Shown here piece after piece: positions 26,137-34,858 of a DNA stretch of 64,000 nucleotides. The notes under the pieces are model-generated. The model did not search any database, was not told the DNA's origin, and saw only the letters and a program-made list of their open reading frames with translations. How positions within the stretch are numbered: the stretch's first letter is position 1; every line of letters starts with the position of its first letter. The stretch is from NCBI GenBank assembly GCA_039922495.1, contig JBDTEO010000020.1, positions 62,001-126,000 of the forward strand. Direction: 5' to 3'. Made by a program: the position numbers and the translations under genes. Origin of the DNA: JALYYC01 sp039922495. GTDB taxonomy: Bacteria; Chloroflexota; Dormibacteria; CF-121.

Positions 26137-27278
26137 GCGGCCAGCGCCCGGCGGTACACCTCCGCGGTCTCGCGACCGATGCGGCCGACGCTATAGCTTC
26201 CCGACCGCTCCAGCCCGAGCTCGCCGAGGCGGAGCCGTTCGGCATCGAACCGCAACAGCCGTTCGATCGCCTGGGTCAGTTCCTCGGTACTGTCTGTCCG
26301 GAGCACGACCCCCGACTGGTCGACCAACTCCGCCAGCGCTGGCGCGCTGGACACCACCACCGGCGTCCCGCAGGACATCGCCTCGAGCACCGGCAGGCCG
26401 AAGCCCTCGTAGCGCGATGGATAGACGAAGACGGACGCGCCACTCACCAGTGCCGGCAGCGTCTCCCTCGGCACGTAGCCGAGGCTGATCACATGGCCGC
26501 GCCGGCCCGGGCGACGAAGGTCGCGGGCGAGACGCTCGGCGCCGCGGTTGGTCCGGCCGGCGAAGACCAGGGCGGAATCAACGGCCAGGTCAGACGGAAG
26601 CATCTCGTAGGCGGCACGCAGGCGCTCGAGATCTTTGCGCGGATCGACGGTGCCGACGTAGAGCACGTATCGCTCAGGGAGGCCGAGCCGCTTGCGCACC
26701 GCGGCCACCTCGGTGGCCGGGCGTGGACTGAAGGACGGGTCGGCGCACAGGGGCACCGAGGTGACCCGATCCGGCGCGATATGGTACAGGTCGATGACCT
26801 GTTGGCGGATCGCCTGCGAGGATACGATCAGGTGTCGCGCCCGGCGGATGCTGCGCGGCCCCAGGGCGCCGAAGTACCAGCGCGCGCGGGGATGCATCGA
26901 TCCCGGATGGACGCGGTACGTCAGGTCCGGCACGGTGAGGACGAGCGGGATCTCACTCAGGATCGGACTGACCCCGGCCACCGAGTGCAGGAGGCGGACC
27001 GACTGCGGATGACGGCCGAAGCGCCAGGGGATCGACCACTGCTCGCGACCCAGCCGCAGGCCGCGGGGGACGGGGGGAAAGACGATGACCCGATGGCCTT
27101 CCAGCGCATCCACCATGTCCCCGACCGCGTTGCGCGCGACCAGGACATCGACGGAGACTCCCACCTGGTGGAGTCCCCGCAGGATATGCAACGCGTGATG
27201 ATCCAGTCCGGTGAACGGCCGGGCTGCAAACAACAGGTCGACGACGATGCCATCGGGCATCGGGTTCGCGCCTGGCAC
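26133..27278 (-). CDS. GT4-family glycosyltransferase
   Basis: This is a GT-B enzyme of about 381 residues. The C-terminal half has YVLYVGTVDPRKDLERL, GYVPRETLPALVSGASVFVY, then YEGFGLPVLEAMSCGTPVV with the E-x7-E motif of GT4. The N-terminal half reads DLLFAARPFTGLDHHALHIL, binding the acceptor. I prefer the GTG at 27278 because TAACAT lies 7 bases upstream, as in other apparently leaderless genes here. An ATG at 27260 is the alternative. It would add a hexose from a nucleotide sugar to a lipid-linked glycan. Confidence 0.88.
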   Translation of the reverse strand: MPGANPMPDGIVVDLLFAARPFTGLDHHALHILRGLHQVGVSVDVLVARNAVGDMVDALEGHRVIVFPPVPRGLRLGREQWSIPWRFGRHPQSVRLLHSVAGVSPILSEIPLVLTVPDLTYRVHPGSMHPRARWYFGALGPRSIRRARHLIVSSQAIRQQVIDLYHIAPDRVTSVPLCADPSFSPRPATEVAAVRKRLGLPERYVLYVGTVDPRKDLERLRAAYEMLPSDLAVDSALVFAGRTNRGAERLARDLRRPGRRGHVISLGYVPRETLPALVSGASVFVYPSRYEGFGLPVLEAMSCGTPVVVSSAPALAELVDQSGVVLRTDSTEELTQAIERLLRFDAERLRLGELGLERSGSYSVGRIGRETAEVYRRALAA

Positions 27279-27285
27279 GTCGCGG

Positions 27286-27291
27286 ATGTTA
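27286..27291 (-). promoter_or_regulatory. Candidate -10 box for the GT4 gene at 26133
   Basis: TAACAT on the minus strand, 7 bases before the GTG at 27278 and with no Shine-Dalgarno site between, fits a leaderless transcript. No -35 is obvious. Confidence 0.4.
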
Positions 27292-27331
27292 GCAAAGGAT
27301 CGCGGCTGATCCCGATCGTCGGCGGGTCGAC

Positions 27332-28408
27332 GTGATCGTGGCCGTGGACGGCACGCCGGCCTTGCGGGCGCAGCCGTCCGGGACCGAGGTCTACGCCAGG
27401 CAGGTGATCCAGGCGCTGGCCATCGCTCGCGAGGGCCGTCAGTTGCGCGTCTACGCAAACGGCGGGTCGCGGCCGGCCTGGCTCGATCCCCAGGTGGACT
27501 GGCGCGGCATCCCCTTTCCACGGTTGTGGACCCACTGGCGCTTTCGGCAAGCCCTCCACGCGGACCCCCCCGACGTCGTCTTCGTCCCGAGCCACGTGCT
27601 GCCGATCGGCTTGCGCATTCCCGGCGTGGTCACGATTCATGACGTGGGACACCGGCGGGAGCGTGCCTCCTATTCGCCCCGTTCCTGGTGGTACCTCGAG
27701 CTGATGACCCGATCGATGGCGCGCCGGGCTCGACGGCTGATCGCCGTGTCGCGCTCCACCGCGGACGACCTGATGCGCTATTACCGCGTGGCGCCGGAGC
27801 GAATCGCGGTGGTCTACTCCGGCGTCGATGCGCGCATGGAGCCGCAGAGCGCCGAGACGGTGGAGGCGGCACTGGCTCGCTACCAGCTGCCCCACCAGTA
27901 CTACCTCTATCTCGGGCGGGATCACCCCCGCAAAAACCTCGGGATGCTGCGTCGCGCCTTTGCCGAGGCGCGCCGTCGCGGCCTGACCGCGTCGCTCGTG
28001 CTGGCAGGGCCGGGGCACCCGCCGTCGGCAGCCAGCGATGGCGTCATGGTCTTGCCCTACGTCCCGCACGACGACCTGCCGGCGCTCTACTCGGGCGCTC
28101 TCGCACTCGCCCTCCCCTCTCGCTTCGAAGGCTTCGGCTTCCCGGCCCTGGAAGCGATGCGCTGCGGGACGGCGGTGCTCGCCTCGAATGCCGGAGCGTT
28201 GCCCGAGATTGTCGGGAGCGCCGGCATCTTACTGAGTCCCGACGACGCGGGCGCGTGGAGCCAGGCCCTGCTCGAGCTCGCCCGCGACCTCGAGCTGCAA
28301 CGGCGACTGATCATCGCCGGCCAGGCCCGCAGCGCGAGCTTTACCTGGGACCGGGCCGCCTCGCAAATCTGGCGCGTGCTGGACGAGGCCGCGCGCGCTC
28401 GTCAGTAG
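27332..28408 (+). CDS. GT4-family glycosyltransferase
   Basis: This 358-residue GT-B protein has an N-terminal AVDGTPALRAQPSGTEVYAR loop, the central VVTIHDVGHRRE, RLIAVSRSTADDL and RIAVVYSGVD, and a C-terminal YYLYLGRDHPRKNLGML with SRFEGFGFPALEAMRCGTAV carrying the E-x7-E motif. It diverges from the 26133-27278 gene and converges with the GT4 gene at 28411, with only 2 bases between stops. The three GT4 enzymes are related and may add successive sugars of the same chain. Confidence 0.9.
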   Translation: MIVAVDGTPALRAQPSGTEVYARQVIQALAIAREGRQLRVYANGGSRPAWLDPQVDWRGIPFPRLWTHWRFRQALHADPPDVVFVPSHVLPIGLRIPGVVTIHDVGHRRERASYSPRSWWYLELMTRSMARRARRLIAVSRSTADDLMRYYRVAPERIAVVYSGVDARMEPQSAETVEAALARYQLPHQYYLYLGRDHPRKNLGMLRRAFAEARRRGLTASLVLAGPGHPPSAASDGVMVLPYVPHDDLPALYSGALALALPSRFEGFGFPALEAMRCGTAVLASNAGALPEIVGSAGILLSPDDAGAWSQALLELARDLELQRRLIIAGQARSASFTWDRAASQIWRVLDEAARARQ

Positions 28409-28410
28409 CC

Positions 28411-29457
28411 TCAGGCGGCCACGGCATCACGATACGCACGCCGGTGGGCCGCCGCTGACGCGGACCACGTATAGGGCGCCGCCCTGACCCGCCCGGCCGC
28501 GATCAAGCGCTGCCGGAGTGGCTCGTCCTCGATCAGCCGCTGCAGGTTCTCCGCCAGCCCGGCTTCGTCCTCCGGCGCGCTGAGGAGAGCGGCATCACCG
28601 GCGACCTCGGGGATCGCGCCGCCCGTGGAGGCAGCCACGGGAACGCCGGCGGCGAAGGCTTCGAGGACCGGCAGCCCGAAGCCCTCGTCATGCGAGGGAA
28701 AGACGACGGCCCGCGCCTGCTGGTAAAGCCCGGGCAGGTCGCGCGGCGCCACATAGCCGATGAAGCGCACGAAGTCGCGGAGCCCGAGCTGTTCCACCGC
28801 CCGGATGACCGGTTCGTAATCCCAGCCGAAGCCGCCGGCAACGAGGAGAGGAATGCGCTCGGGCGCCGGGATGCGCGCCAACGCCCGCAGGGTGGTCACG
28901 TAATTCTTGCGTGGCTGCACCGTCCCGACCTGGAGGACGTAGCGCTCCGGCAGTGCGTAGCGTTCCCGGAGCGGCGCCGCGATTGATGGAGCGACCGGCA
29001 GCCGGAACACGGCGTCGACCCCATGCGGGATGACGCGACAGCGCTCCGGCGCGACCCCCATGATCCGTGAGACGGCCTCCCGGGTGGCCACGGATGGACA
29101 GATGACCAGGGCGGCCCCCCGGACCGAGCGGGGTACCACGACCCGGGTCGCGAACCACTGTCCCCGCGGAAACCATTCCGGATGGTCATAGATCGCCAGG
29201 TCGTGAACGGTGACGACACCCGGCAATCCGTACCGGACCAATGGCAGCGCATTGGCCGGACCGTGCACCAGCGCCGCGCCATCCGCCCGCATCCGCAGCG
29301 CGGAAACCAGGTGCGGTCCCAGAACCGGGGGGAACGGCCGCCGGTAGAGCCGCACGGCCACGGCCGGCGTCTCGGCAAGGGCGGAGACGAGGGCATGGAT
29401 GTAGCGGCCGATCCCGGTCTCGTCGCCGTCGCCGAGCGCGCGGGCATCGAGCGCCAC
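28411..29457 (-). CDS. GT4-family glycosyltransferase
   Basis: From the GTG at 29457 this is 348 residues beginning ALDARALGDGDETGIGRYIH, the usual GT4 opening. VVTVHDLAIYDHPEWFPRG, YVLQVGTVQPRKNYVTTL and HDEGFGLPVLEAFAAGVPVA complete the family set. A longer in-frame ATG at 29544 would overlap the upstream gene by 80 bases and add an unusual Ser/Thr/Pro tail, so I chose the shorter form. It is probably coupled to the GT9 gene, whose stop lies 7 bases before this start. Confidence 0.88.
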   Translation of the reverse strand: MALDARALGDGDETGIGRYIHALVSALAETPAVAVRLYRRPFPPVLGPHLVSALRMRADGAALVHGPANALPLVRYGLPGVVTVHDLAIYDHPEWFPRGQWFATRVVVPRSVRGAALVICPSVATREAVSRIMGVAPERCRVIPHGVDAVFRLPVAPSIAAPLRERYALPERYVLQVGTVQPRKNYVTTLRALARIPAPERIPLLVAGGFGWDYEPVIRAVEQLGLRDFVRFIGYVAPRDLPGLYQQARAVVFPSHDEGFGLPVLEAFAAGVPVAASTGGAIPEVAGDAALLSAPEDEAGLAENLQRLIEDEPLRQRLIAAGRVRAAPYTWSASAAAHRRAYRDAVAA

Positions 29458-29464
29458 GCGGAGC

Positions 29465-30427
29465 TCAGGCGTAGGTTGTGACCCGCAAGTGGTGGGCGAG
29501 GTGTTCGGCAACGGTGCGCGCCGGGAGGCGGCCGAAATCCGCAACCGGTAGCGCGGTCACCCGCGGCCCGCGGGGCGCCGTATCGCCATCGCCGAGCAGG
29601 CCGAAGACATTGGCGCCGCTGGCCGCGGCGACGTGCAGGGCATCGCCGTCATGCCCGATCACCGCAAGGCTGCCGGCCGCCATCACCGCGACTTCCTGAA
29701 TCGTCAGGTCCGCGAGGCTGACGGTGATGGTGGGCTTGCCGATCCCGGATCGCGTCTCGCGAACGATCGGCTCATCCTCCGGTCCCCCGGCGACGACGAC
29801 GCGCCGGGCGCCGGATAAGTTGGCGACGACGGCGAATCGTTCGGCAGGCCAGAGCGGTCGGGACCGTGGGCGGGACCAGCTCCCGCGTCCGGGAAAGATG
29901 ACCAGGTAATCGGCGCCGCGGTCCATCAATCCGGAAAACCGGTCGAGCACGCGCTGCCGCACCGCGGCTGACGGCTGTAACGACGGCGACACGATCAGGC
30001 CGGTCGATGATGGGTCCGCCCCGGCGGCAACTCGCGCCAGTCGTTCGTTGGCATCGACCGGGTGAAGCCCGCGAATCCTCCGCACTCGATCGGTGGCGAT
30101 CCAGTCGTACCGGCCTTCGAGCATCATCCGTCGGGGAACCCCGGCAAAGTAGCTCAGCGCTGCGGCGGGTGCGGAGACCGGCGTGGTCAGGATCACACGG
30201 CTGATGGAGCCGGTGCGCAGCCGGCGGAACGCCCACCCCAGGCGCGCCGGCGACGCATCGAGCGTAAAGGCTCGCCCCACTGCCGGCAGGCCTATGAGCG
30301 TGCCGATCGCCTCCGGCCCGGCAAAGATGACCGCGCCCCGGACAGCCCGGATGACCGCCTGCGCCATCAAGGCCTCGCGGGCGTTGCCGCCGAGCATGAT
30401 GGCGGTTGTCGAGCGGCTCTCCGTCAT
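29465..30427 (-). CDS. GT9 (heptosyltransferase-like) glycosyltransferase
   Basis: This 320-residue GT-B protein has LGGNAREALMAQAVIRAV at the N-terminus and the GT9 donor-site signature VIGHDGDALHVAAASGANVF near residue 260-280, followed by GLLGDGDTAP. GT9 enzymes transfer heptose or related sugars inside the cell. In a secretin-free, probably monoderm organism a lipopolysaccharide role is unlikely, so another envelope glycan is a better fit. The ATG at 30427 overlaps the MreB-like stop by 4 bases (ATGA), so translation should be coupled. Confidence 0.85.
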   Translation of the reverse strand: MTESRSTTAIMLGGNAREALMAQAVIRAVRGAVIFAGPEAIGTLIGLPAVGRAFTLDASPARLGWAFRRLRTGSISRVILTTPVSAPAAALSYFAGVPRRMMLEGRYDWIATDRVRRIRGLHPVDANERLARVAAGADPSSTGLIVSPSLQPSAAVRQRVLDRFSGLMDRGADYLVIFPGRGSWSRPRSRPLWPAERFAVVANLSGARRVVVAGGPEDEPIVRETRSGIGKPTITVSLADLTIQEVAVMAAGSLAVIGHDGDALHVAAASGANVFGLLGDGDTAPRGPRVTALPVADFGRLPARTVAEHLAHHLRVTTYA

Positions 30428-31425
30428 GTGATGTAATGCTGGCCGCGACGGATCATCGCGAGATTGTCCAGGGCCATCCCGGTTCCGCGCGCGATGCATT
30501 CGTCGGGCTCGGCCGCGACCCGGACCGGCAGGCCGGCAAGCGAGCTGAGCAGGTCGGCGACTCCGGGTAACTGGGCGCCCCCGCCGGTCAGGATCAACCC
30601 GTTGCGCTGCACCGAGGCGCGGCGTGCCGCCGGCACCTCCGCCAGCACCCGCTGCACGCTTGCCGCGATCTGCCCAAGCTCGGCCTGGATGGCTTGAGAA
30701 ACGTCGGCGGCTCCGATCCGCAGGACGGTCGGACGCTCGGCCCCGTCAACGGCTGAGACCTCGAGCGATGCCTCTCCCCGGATTGGCGTGGCCGCACCAA
30801 TCTGCAGCTTCAACCGTTCCGCCTCCCCGGCTCGAAGGGAAAGGCCGCGGGTCCGGGTAATGGCCGTTTCGATCGCCTCGTCGAGCGCCTGGCCGCCACC
30901 GGCGATCGATTCCATAACCAGCACCTCGCCGTTGGCGATGGCCGCGATCTCTGTCGAGCCGGCCCCGAGGTTTGCCACCAGCAGCCCATCAGTCGACGCC
31001 ACCGGGAGCCGGGCGCCGATGGCGGCGGCCAGGGGCTTGTCGATGAGATAGGCGGTCTTCGCGCCCGCCTGCATGGTGGCTTCCAGGACCGCCCGCCGGT
31101 GGATGCCGTTGACGCCCGGCGCGACCGAGAGCATGACGTCGGGTCGAAAGATCCGCTGGCGTCCGACGATGCGACCAATCAGGTACTGGAGCATGGTACC
31201 CGCGACCTCGTAGTCGACGACCTTCCCGTCGCCCACCGACCTGATGGCGCGGGCTTTGCCGCCGCGGCCCAGCAACTCGGCGGCGGCCACGCCCACCGCC
31301 AGAACGCGAGCCCCTCGCTCGTCGGTCGCCATCAGGGCCGGTTCGTTGACGACGACCCCTTCACCCTTGACGTAGACCTTCATCCGAGACGTCCCCAGGT
31401 CGATGCCGATTTTTTTCGAGAGCAC
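30424..31425 (-). CDS. MreB/Mbl-like actin-family protein
   Basis: This 333-residue protein opens IGIDLGTSRMKVYVKGEGVV, the MreB phosphate-1 loop, followed by VVNEPALMA. Later come VLSVAPGVNGIHRRAVLEA, IDKPLAAAIGARL, LLVANLGAGSTEIAAI (phosphate 2) and LILTGGGAQLPGVADLLSSL (adenosine site). MreB-type filaments guide cell-wall elongation at the membrane. No mreC, mreD or rodA is adjacent. It sits between murA and a GT9 gene, echoing the murA-mbl neighbourhood of Firmicutes. The GTG start lies 6 bases after the murA stop. Confidence 0.92.
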   Translation of the reverse strand: MLSKKIGIDLGTSRMKVYVKGEGVVVNEPALMATDERGARVLAVGVAAAELLGRGGKARAIRSVGDGKVVDYEVAGTMLQYLIGRIVGRQRIFRPDVMLSVAPGVNGIHRRAVLEATMQAGAKTAYLIDKPLAAAIGARLPVASTDGLLVANLGAGSTEIAAIANGEVLVMESIAGGGQALDEAIETAITRTRGLSLRAGEAERLKLQIGAATPIRGEASLEVSAVDGAERPTVLRIGAADVSQAIQAELGQIAASVQRVLAEVPAARRASVQRNGLILTGGGAQLPGVADLLSSLAGLPVRVAAEPDECIARGTGMALDNLAMIRRGQHYIT

Positions 31426-31431
31426 GGTCCG

Positions 31432-32736
31432 TCAATCCCCAACGACCTTCGAGAGGTCGGGCGGTCGCGGATCGGGGGTCGGGCTCTCGGTCCGCGTGAC
31501 GTGCGCGCCAAGATGCTCGAGCTTCTCGACCAGGTCTTCGTATCCGCGATCCAGGTGAAACACGTTCTCGAGCACGGTGGTGCCGCGGGCGCACAGCGCG
31601 GCCACGACAAGGGCGGCGCCCGACCGGATGTCGGGAACGCGAACCGATCCGCCGTGCAACGCACTCGGGCCCGACACAATGGCGCTGCGACCCTCGACAT
31701 AGATGTCGGCGCCGAGCTTTCGCAACTCGGGAACGTGCTGAAACCGGTTCTCGAAAACCGCCTCGGAGACGACGCACCGACCCTGGGCCTGGGTCATGAG
31801 GCTGACGAAGGGGGCCTGAAGGTCAGTTGGAAAGCCCGGGTGGGGCCAGGTCGTGACATCGACCGGCTGCAATCGTCCATTCCCAACGACCCGAAGCCGG
31901 TGGCCGCCCTCTTCCACGGTTACGCCGGCGGCGCGCAGCTTGAGGATGAGCGCACGCAGATCCACCGTGTCGATCTCCTCGACGGTGGCGTCACCTCCTG
32001 TCGCCGCGATCGCGATCGCGTAGGTACCGGCCTCGATATTGTCCGGGATCACCCGGTGCGTCGCGCCGCTTAGCTCGCGGACGCCGTCGATCTGCAGGAT
32101 GTCTGTGCCGATGCCCCGAATGCGCGCCCCCATCTTTTCCAGGAAGAGGGCGAGGTCGACGACATGCGGCTCGCGAGCCGCGTTGTGAATCGTGGTGATG
32201 CCGTCGGCGGTGGCGGCCGCCATCATGAGGTTCTCGGTCCCGGTGACGGTGGGCATATCGAGAATGATGGTCGCGCCCCGCAACCGGTCCGCCCGGGCGA
32301 CGAACTCGCCGCCCTCGAGCTCGACGCGCGCGCCCATCAGCCGCAGCCCGACCAGGTGCTGCTCGACGCGCCGCATCCCGATGTCGTCCCCGCCCGGCTT
32401 GGCGACGCGTGCCTCGCCACGCCTGGCCAGAAGCGGGCCCATGAGCAGAAACGAGGCCCGCATCCGGCTCGCCAGCGCGGCGAGGACATCGCCACGGGCG
32501 AGCCCGCCGGCGTTGACACGCAGTTGCTGCCGATCGGGTTGGTCAACGCGGGCGCCGATTCGCGTCAGCAGCTCGGCCATGATGGACACGTCCTCGATCC
32601 GGGGGACGTTCTTCAAGCGGCAATCCTCGTCGGTCAGGAGGCAGGCGGCGAGAATGGGAAGGACGGCATTCTTGGAGCCGCTGATAGGGACTCGCCCGAC
32701 CAATCGAGATCCCCCCTCGATCTGGAGCTGCGCCAC
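31432..32736 (-). CDS. murA: MurA, UDP-N-acetylglucosamine 1-carboxyvinyltransferase, Asp variant
   Basis: This 434-residue enzyme catalyses the first committed step of peptidoglycan synthesis, transferring enolpyruvate from PEP to UDP-GlcNAc. It has ISGSKNAVLPILAACLL at 19-35, GDVLAALASRMRASFLLMGP near 82-101 and the active-site loop PGGDDIGMRR at 114-123. Asp117 stands where most MurA proteins have the catalytic Cys (PGGC in Escherichia coli). The same change is known in Mycobacterium tuberculosis, where it gives natural fosfomycin resistance. The GTG at 32736 has TAAGTT 9 bases upstream and no Shine-Dalgarno site. Confidence 0.97.
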   Translation of the reverse strand: MAQLQIEGGSRLVGRVPISGSKNAVLPILAACLLTDEDCRLKNVPRIEDVSIMAELLTRIGARVDQPDRQQLRVNAGGLARGDVLAALASRMRASFLLMGPLLARRGEARVAKPGGDDIGMRRVEQHLVGLRLMGARVELEGGEFVARADRLRGATIILDMPTVTGTENLMMAAATADGITTIHNAAREPHVVDLALFLEKMGARIRGIGTDILQIDGVRELSGATHRVIPDNIEAGTYAIAIAATGGDATVEEIDTVDLRALILKLRAAGVTVEEGGHRLRVVGNGRLQPVDVTTWPHPGFPTDLQAPFVSLMTQAQGRCVVSEAVFENRFQHVPELRKLGADIYVEGRSAIVSGPSALHGGSVRVPDIRSGAALVVAALCARGTTVLENVFHLDRGYEDLVEKLEHLGAHVTRTESPTPDPRPPDLSKVVGD

Positions 32737-32745
32737 TAGCCCGTT

Positions 32746-32751
32746 AACTTA
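32746..32751 (-). promoter_or_regulatory. Candidate -10 box for murA
   Basis: TAAGTT on the minus strand lies 9 bases before the murA GTG, giving a predicted leaderless or near-leaderless transcript that separates murA from the ATP synthase operon upstream. Confidence 0.45.
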
Positions 32752-32781
32752 ACACGGGCGCGTGCGCGAACCCTAAGTTCT

Positions 32782-32820
32782 CGCGCGGGCCCCCGCCGCC
32801 GCAGAAGCGGCAGAGCTTGG
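32782..32820. repeat. Dispersed intergenic repeat, copy B
   Basis: This is the second copy of the element at 7634-7673, in the same orientation, between atpC and murA. The 19-base core (32795-32813) is identical. On the minus strand it again reads Cys-Arg-Phe-Cys-Gly-Gly in a frame different from atpC. It begins about 15 bases after the atpC stop and could act as a hairpin at the end of the ATP synthase message. Confidence 0.6.
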
Positions 32821-32835
32821 GCTGCCAGGAGCCGG

Positions 32836-33252
32836 CTACTGTCGCCGCCGCCGTCGCAGCTCGGCCAATCGGAGCCGCGCTTCCGCCCGAGCCAGGGCAC
32901 CCGTTGCCGCCGCCAGGTCGGCGTCCGTCGCCTTCTGCTCGATCGCGGTCTGGGCCCGGCGGCGCGCTTCCTCGGCCCGAGCCTCGTCGATGTCCTCGGC
33001 CCGTTCCGCCGAGTCCGCCAGCACCGTGACCTGGTCGGGTCGCACCTCGAGGAACCCACCAGAGACGAAAAAGAACTGGTCCTCGTTGTCATTGCGCACC
33101 TTGACGCTGCCAGCCGTAAGCGACGTCAGCAGGGGGATGTGCCTCGGAAGGATTCCGAGATCCCCCTCCGACCCGGGGGCCACGACGAAATCGGCTTCCC
33201 CGTCGAAGCGGACGCCTTCGACCGTCAGGATGCCGACGTGGAGCTTGGCCAT
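32836..33252 (-). CDS. atpC: F-type ATP synthase subunit epsilon
   Basis: This 138-residue protein has the N-terminal beta-barrel (LHVGILTVEGVRFDGEADFV, GDLGILPRHIPLLTSLTAG) and a C-terminal helical hairpin rich in Ala, Arg and Glu. Epsilon joins the central stalk to the c-ring and can inhibit ATP hydrolysis through its C-terminal helices. The ATG lies 3 bases after the atpD stop. It is the last gene of the ATP synthase operon. Confidence 0.96.
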   Translation of the reverse strand: MAKLHVGILTVEGVRFDGEADFVVAPGSEGDLGILPRHIPLLTSLTAGSVKVRNDNEDQFFFVSGGFLEVRPDQVTVLADSAERAEDIDEARAEEARRRAQTAIEQKATDADLAAATGALARAEARLRLAELRRRRRQ

Positions 33253-33255
33253 GGC

Positions 33256-34845
33256 CTAGCTCTTTGCCTTCGCTCCGGGATCGGGCTTCTTTGCCGTGGC
33301 CTCGGATCTTGACGGCTCCGCCTTCCCGTCCGGCTTCGTTGTCTTCGCCTTCCCATCTGGCTTGGGCGTTTCCGCCTTCGCCTCGGGTTTCTTTTCTTCC
33401 GGCTCCTTGGCGCCGCCCTCCCGGGCCGCCTCAACCGCCTCGTCGATCGTCCCCACCATGTAGAACGCCTGCTCGGGCAGATCGTCGTGCTTGCCGTCGA
33501 GAATCTCCGCGAAGCCACGAATCGTTTCCTTCAACGGCACATACTTGCCCGGCCGGTTGGTGAAGACTTCGGCGACGAAAAAGGGCTGCGAGAGGAACCG
33601 CTCGACTTTCCGGGCGCGCGCGACGACCAGCTTGTCGTCCTCGGACAGCTCGTCCATCCCCAGGATCGCGATGATGTCCTGCAATTCCTTGTTTCGTTGC
33701 AGCAATTGCTGCACCCCGCGCGCGACCCGGTAATGCTCCTCGCCGACGACGTCGGGCGAGAGGATCCGCGAGAACGAGTCGAGCGGGTCGACCGCGGGGT
33801 AGATGCCGCGCTCGACGATGGCGCGGGACAGGCTCACGGTCGCGCCCAGGTGGGCAAACGTCGTAGCGACCGCGGGGTCGGTGTAGTCGTCGGCCGGGAC
33901 GAAGACAGCCTGGACCGAGGTGATGGACCCCTTCTTGGTCGAGGTGATGCGTTCCTGCAGGTCGCCCATCTCGGTCGCGAGCGTCGGCTGGTAGCCAACG
34001 GCGGAAGGCATGCGGCCAAGCAGGGCTGAGACCTCGCTGCCGGCCAGCGTGTACCGAAAGACGTTGTCGATGAAGAGCAGCACGTCCTGGCCGTACTCGT
34101 CGCGGAAATATTCCGAGAGCGTCAGGCCCGTCAGCCCAACGCGAGCCCGGGCGCCGGGCGGTTCATTCATCTGTCCGAAGACCAGTGCCGTCTTGTCGAT
34201 GACGCCTGACTCGTTCATCTCGAGCCAGAGGCCGTTGCCCTCACGGGTCCGCTCGCCGACCCCGGCGAAGACCGAGAAGCCCCCATGCTCGGTGGCGATA
34301 TTGCGGATCAGTTCCATGACGATGACCGTCTTGCCGACGCCGGCACCGCCGAAGAGGCCGATCTTGGTGCCCTTCGCAAACGTGCAGACCAGGTCGATGA
34401 CCTTGATGCCGGTCTCGAGGATCGTGGTCGTGGTTTCCTGATCCGAGACCGACGGGGGGAGCCGGTGGATCGGGAGGCGTCCCTCGCTCTTGATCGGCCC
34501 CTTTCCGTCGATCGGTTCGCCGATCACGTTCATCATCCGTCCCAGGGTCCCCTTCCCCACCGGGACGGTGATCGGGCCACCGGTGTCGCGAACCTCGGTG
34601 CCGCGGACCAGGCCGTCCGTGGTCGACATGGCGATCGTCCGGACAACGTTGTTGCCGCGGTGCTGCTGGACCTCCAGGACCAGTCGTCCACCCTCGCGCT
34701 CGATCTCGAGGGCGTGGTTGATCTCGGGAAGCTCATTCGATTCGAAGGCGACGTCGACGACCGGCCCGATGATCTGGGTAACGTGGCCGATGCGCCCCGT
34801 CTGCTTCGCGTCGTCTTTTGCTTTCGCTTTCTCGGCAATCGCCAT
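33256..34845 (-). CDS. atpD: F-type ATP synthase subunit beta with long charged C-terminal tail
   Basis: This 529-residue catalytic subunit has Walker A GGAGVGKT at 166-173, the GERTREGN loop and the FAEILDGKHDDLPEQAFYMVG end of a normal beta subunit near residue 465. About 53 further residues follow, rich in Lys, Pro, Ala and Glu, with KPDGKA repeated twice. Typical beta subunits end about 50 residues earlier. The N-terminus also has about 15 extra charged residues. The tail is probably disordered and outside the catalytic core; its role is unknown. Confidence 0.96.
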   Translation of the reverse strand: MAIAEKAKAKDDAKQTGRIGHVTQIIGPVVDVAFESNELPEINHALEIEREGGRLVLEVQQHRGNNVVRTIAMSTTDGLVRGTEVRDTGGPITVPVGKGTLGRMMNVIGEPIDGKGPIKSEGRLPIHRLPPSVSDQETTTTILETGIKVIDLVCTFAKGTKIGLFGGAGVGKTVIVMELIRNIATEHGGFSVFAGVGERTREGNGLWLEMNESGVIDKTALVFGQMNEPPGARARVGLTGLTLSEYFRDEYGQDVLLFIDNVFRYTLAGSEVSALLGRMPSAVGYQPTLATEMGDLQERITSTKKGSITSVQAVFVPADDYTDPAVATTFAHLGATVSLSRAIVERGIYPAVDPLDSFSRILSPDVVGEEHYRVARGVQQLLQRNKELQDIIAILGMDELSEDDKLVVARARKVERFLSQPFFVAEVFTNRPGKYVPLKETIRGFAEILDGKHDDLPEQAFYMVGTIDEAVEAAREGGAKEPEEKKPEAKAETPKPDGKAKTTKPDGKAEPSRSEATAKKPDPGAKAKS

Positions 34846-34858
34846 GGTGAGCCTCCTG

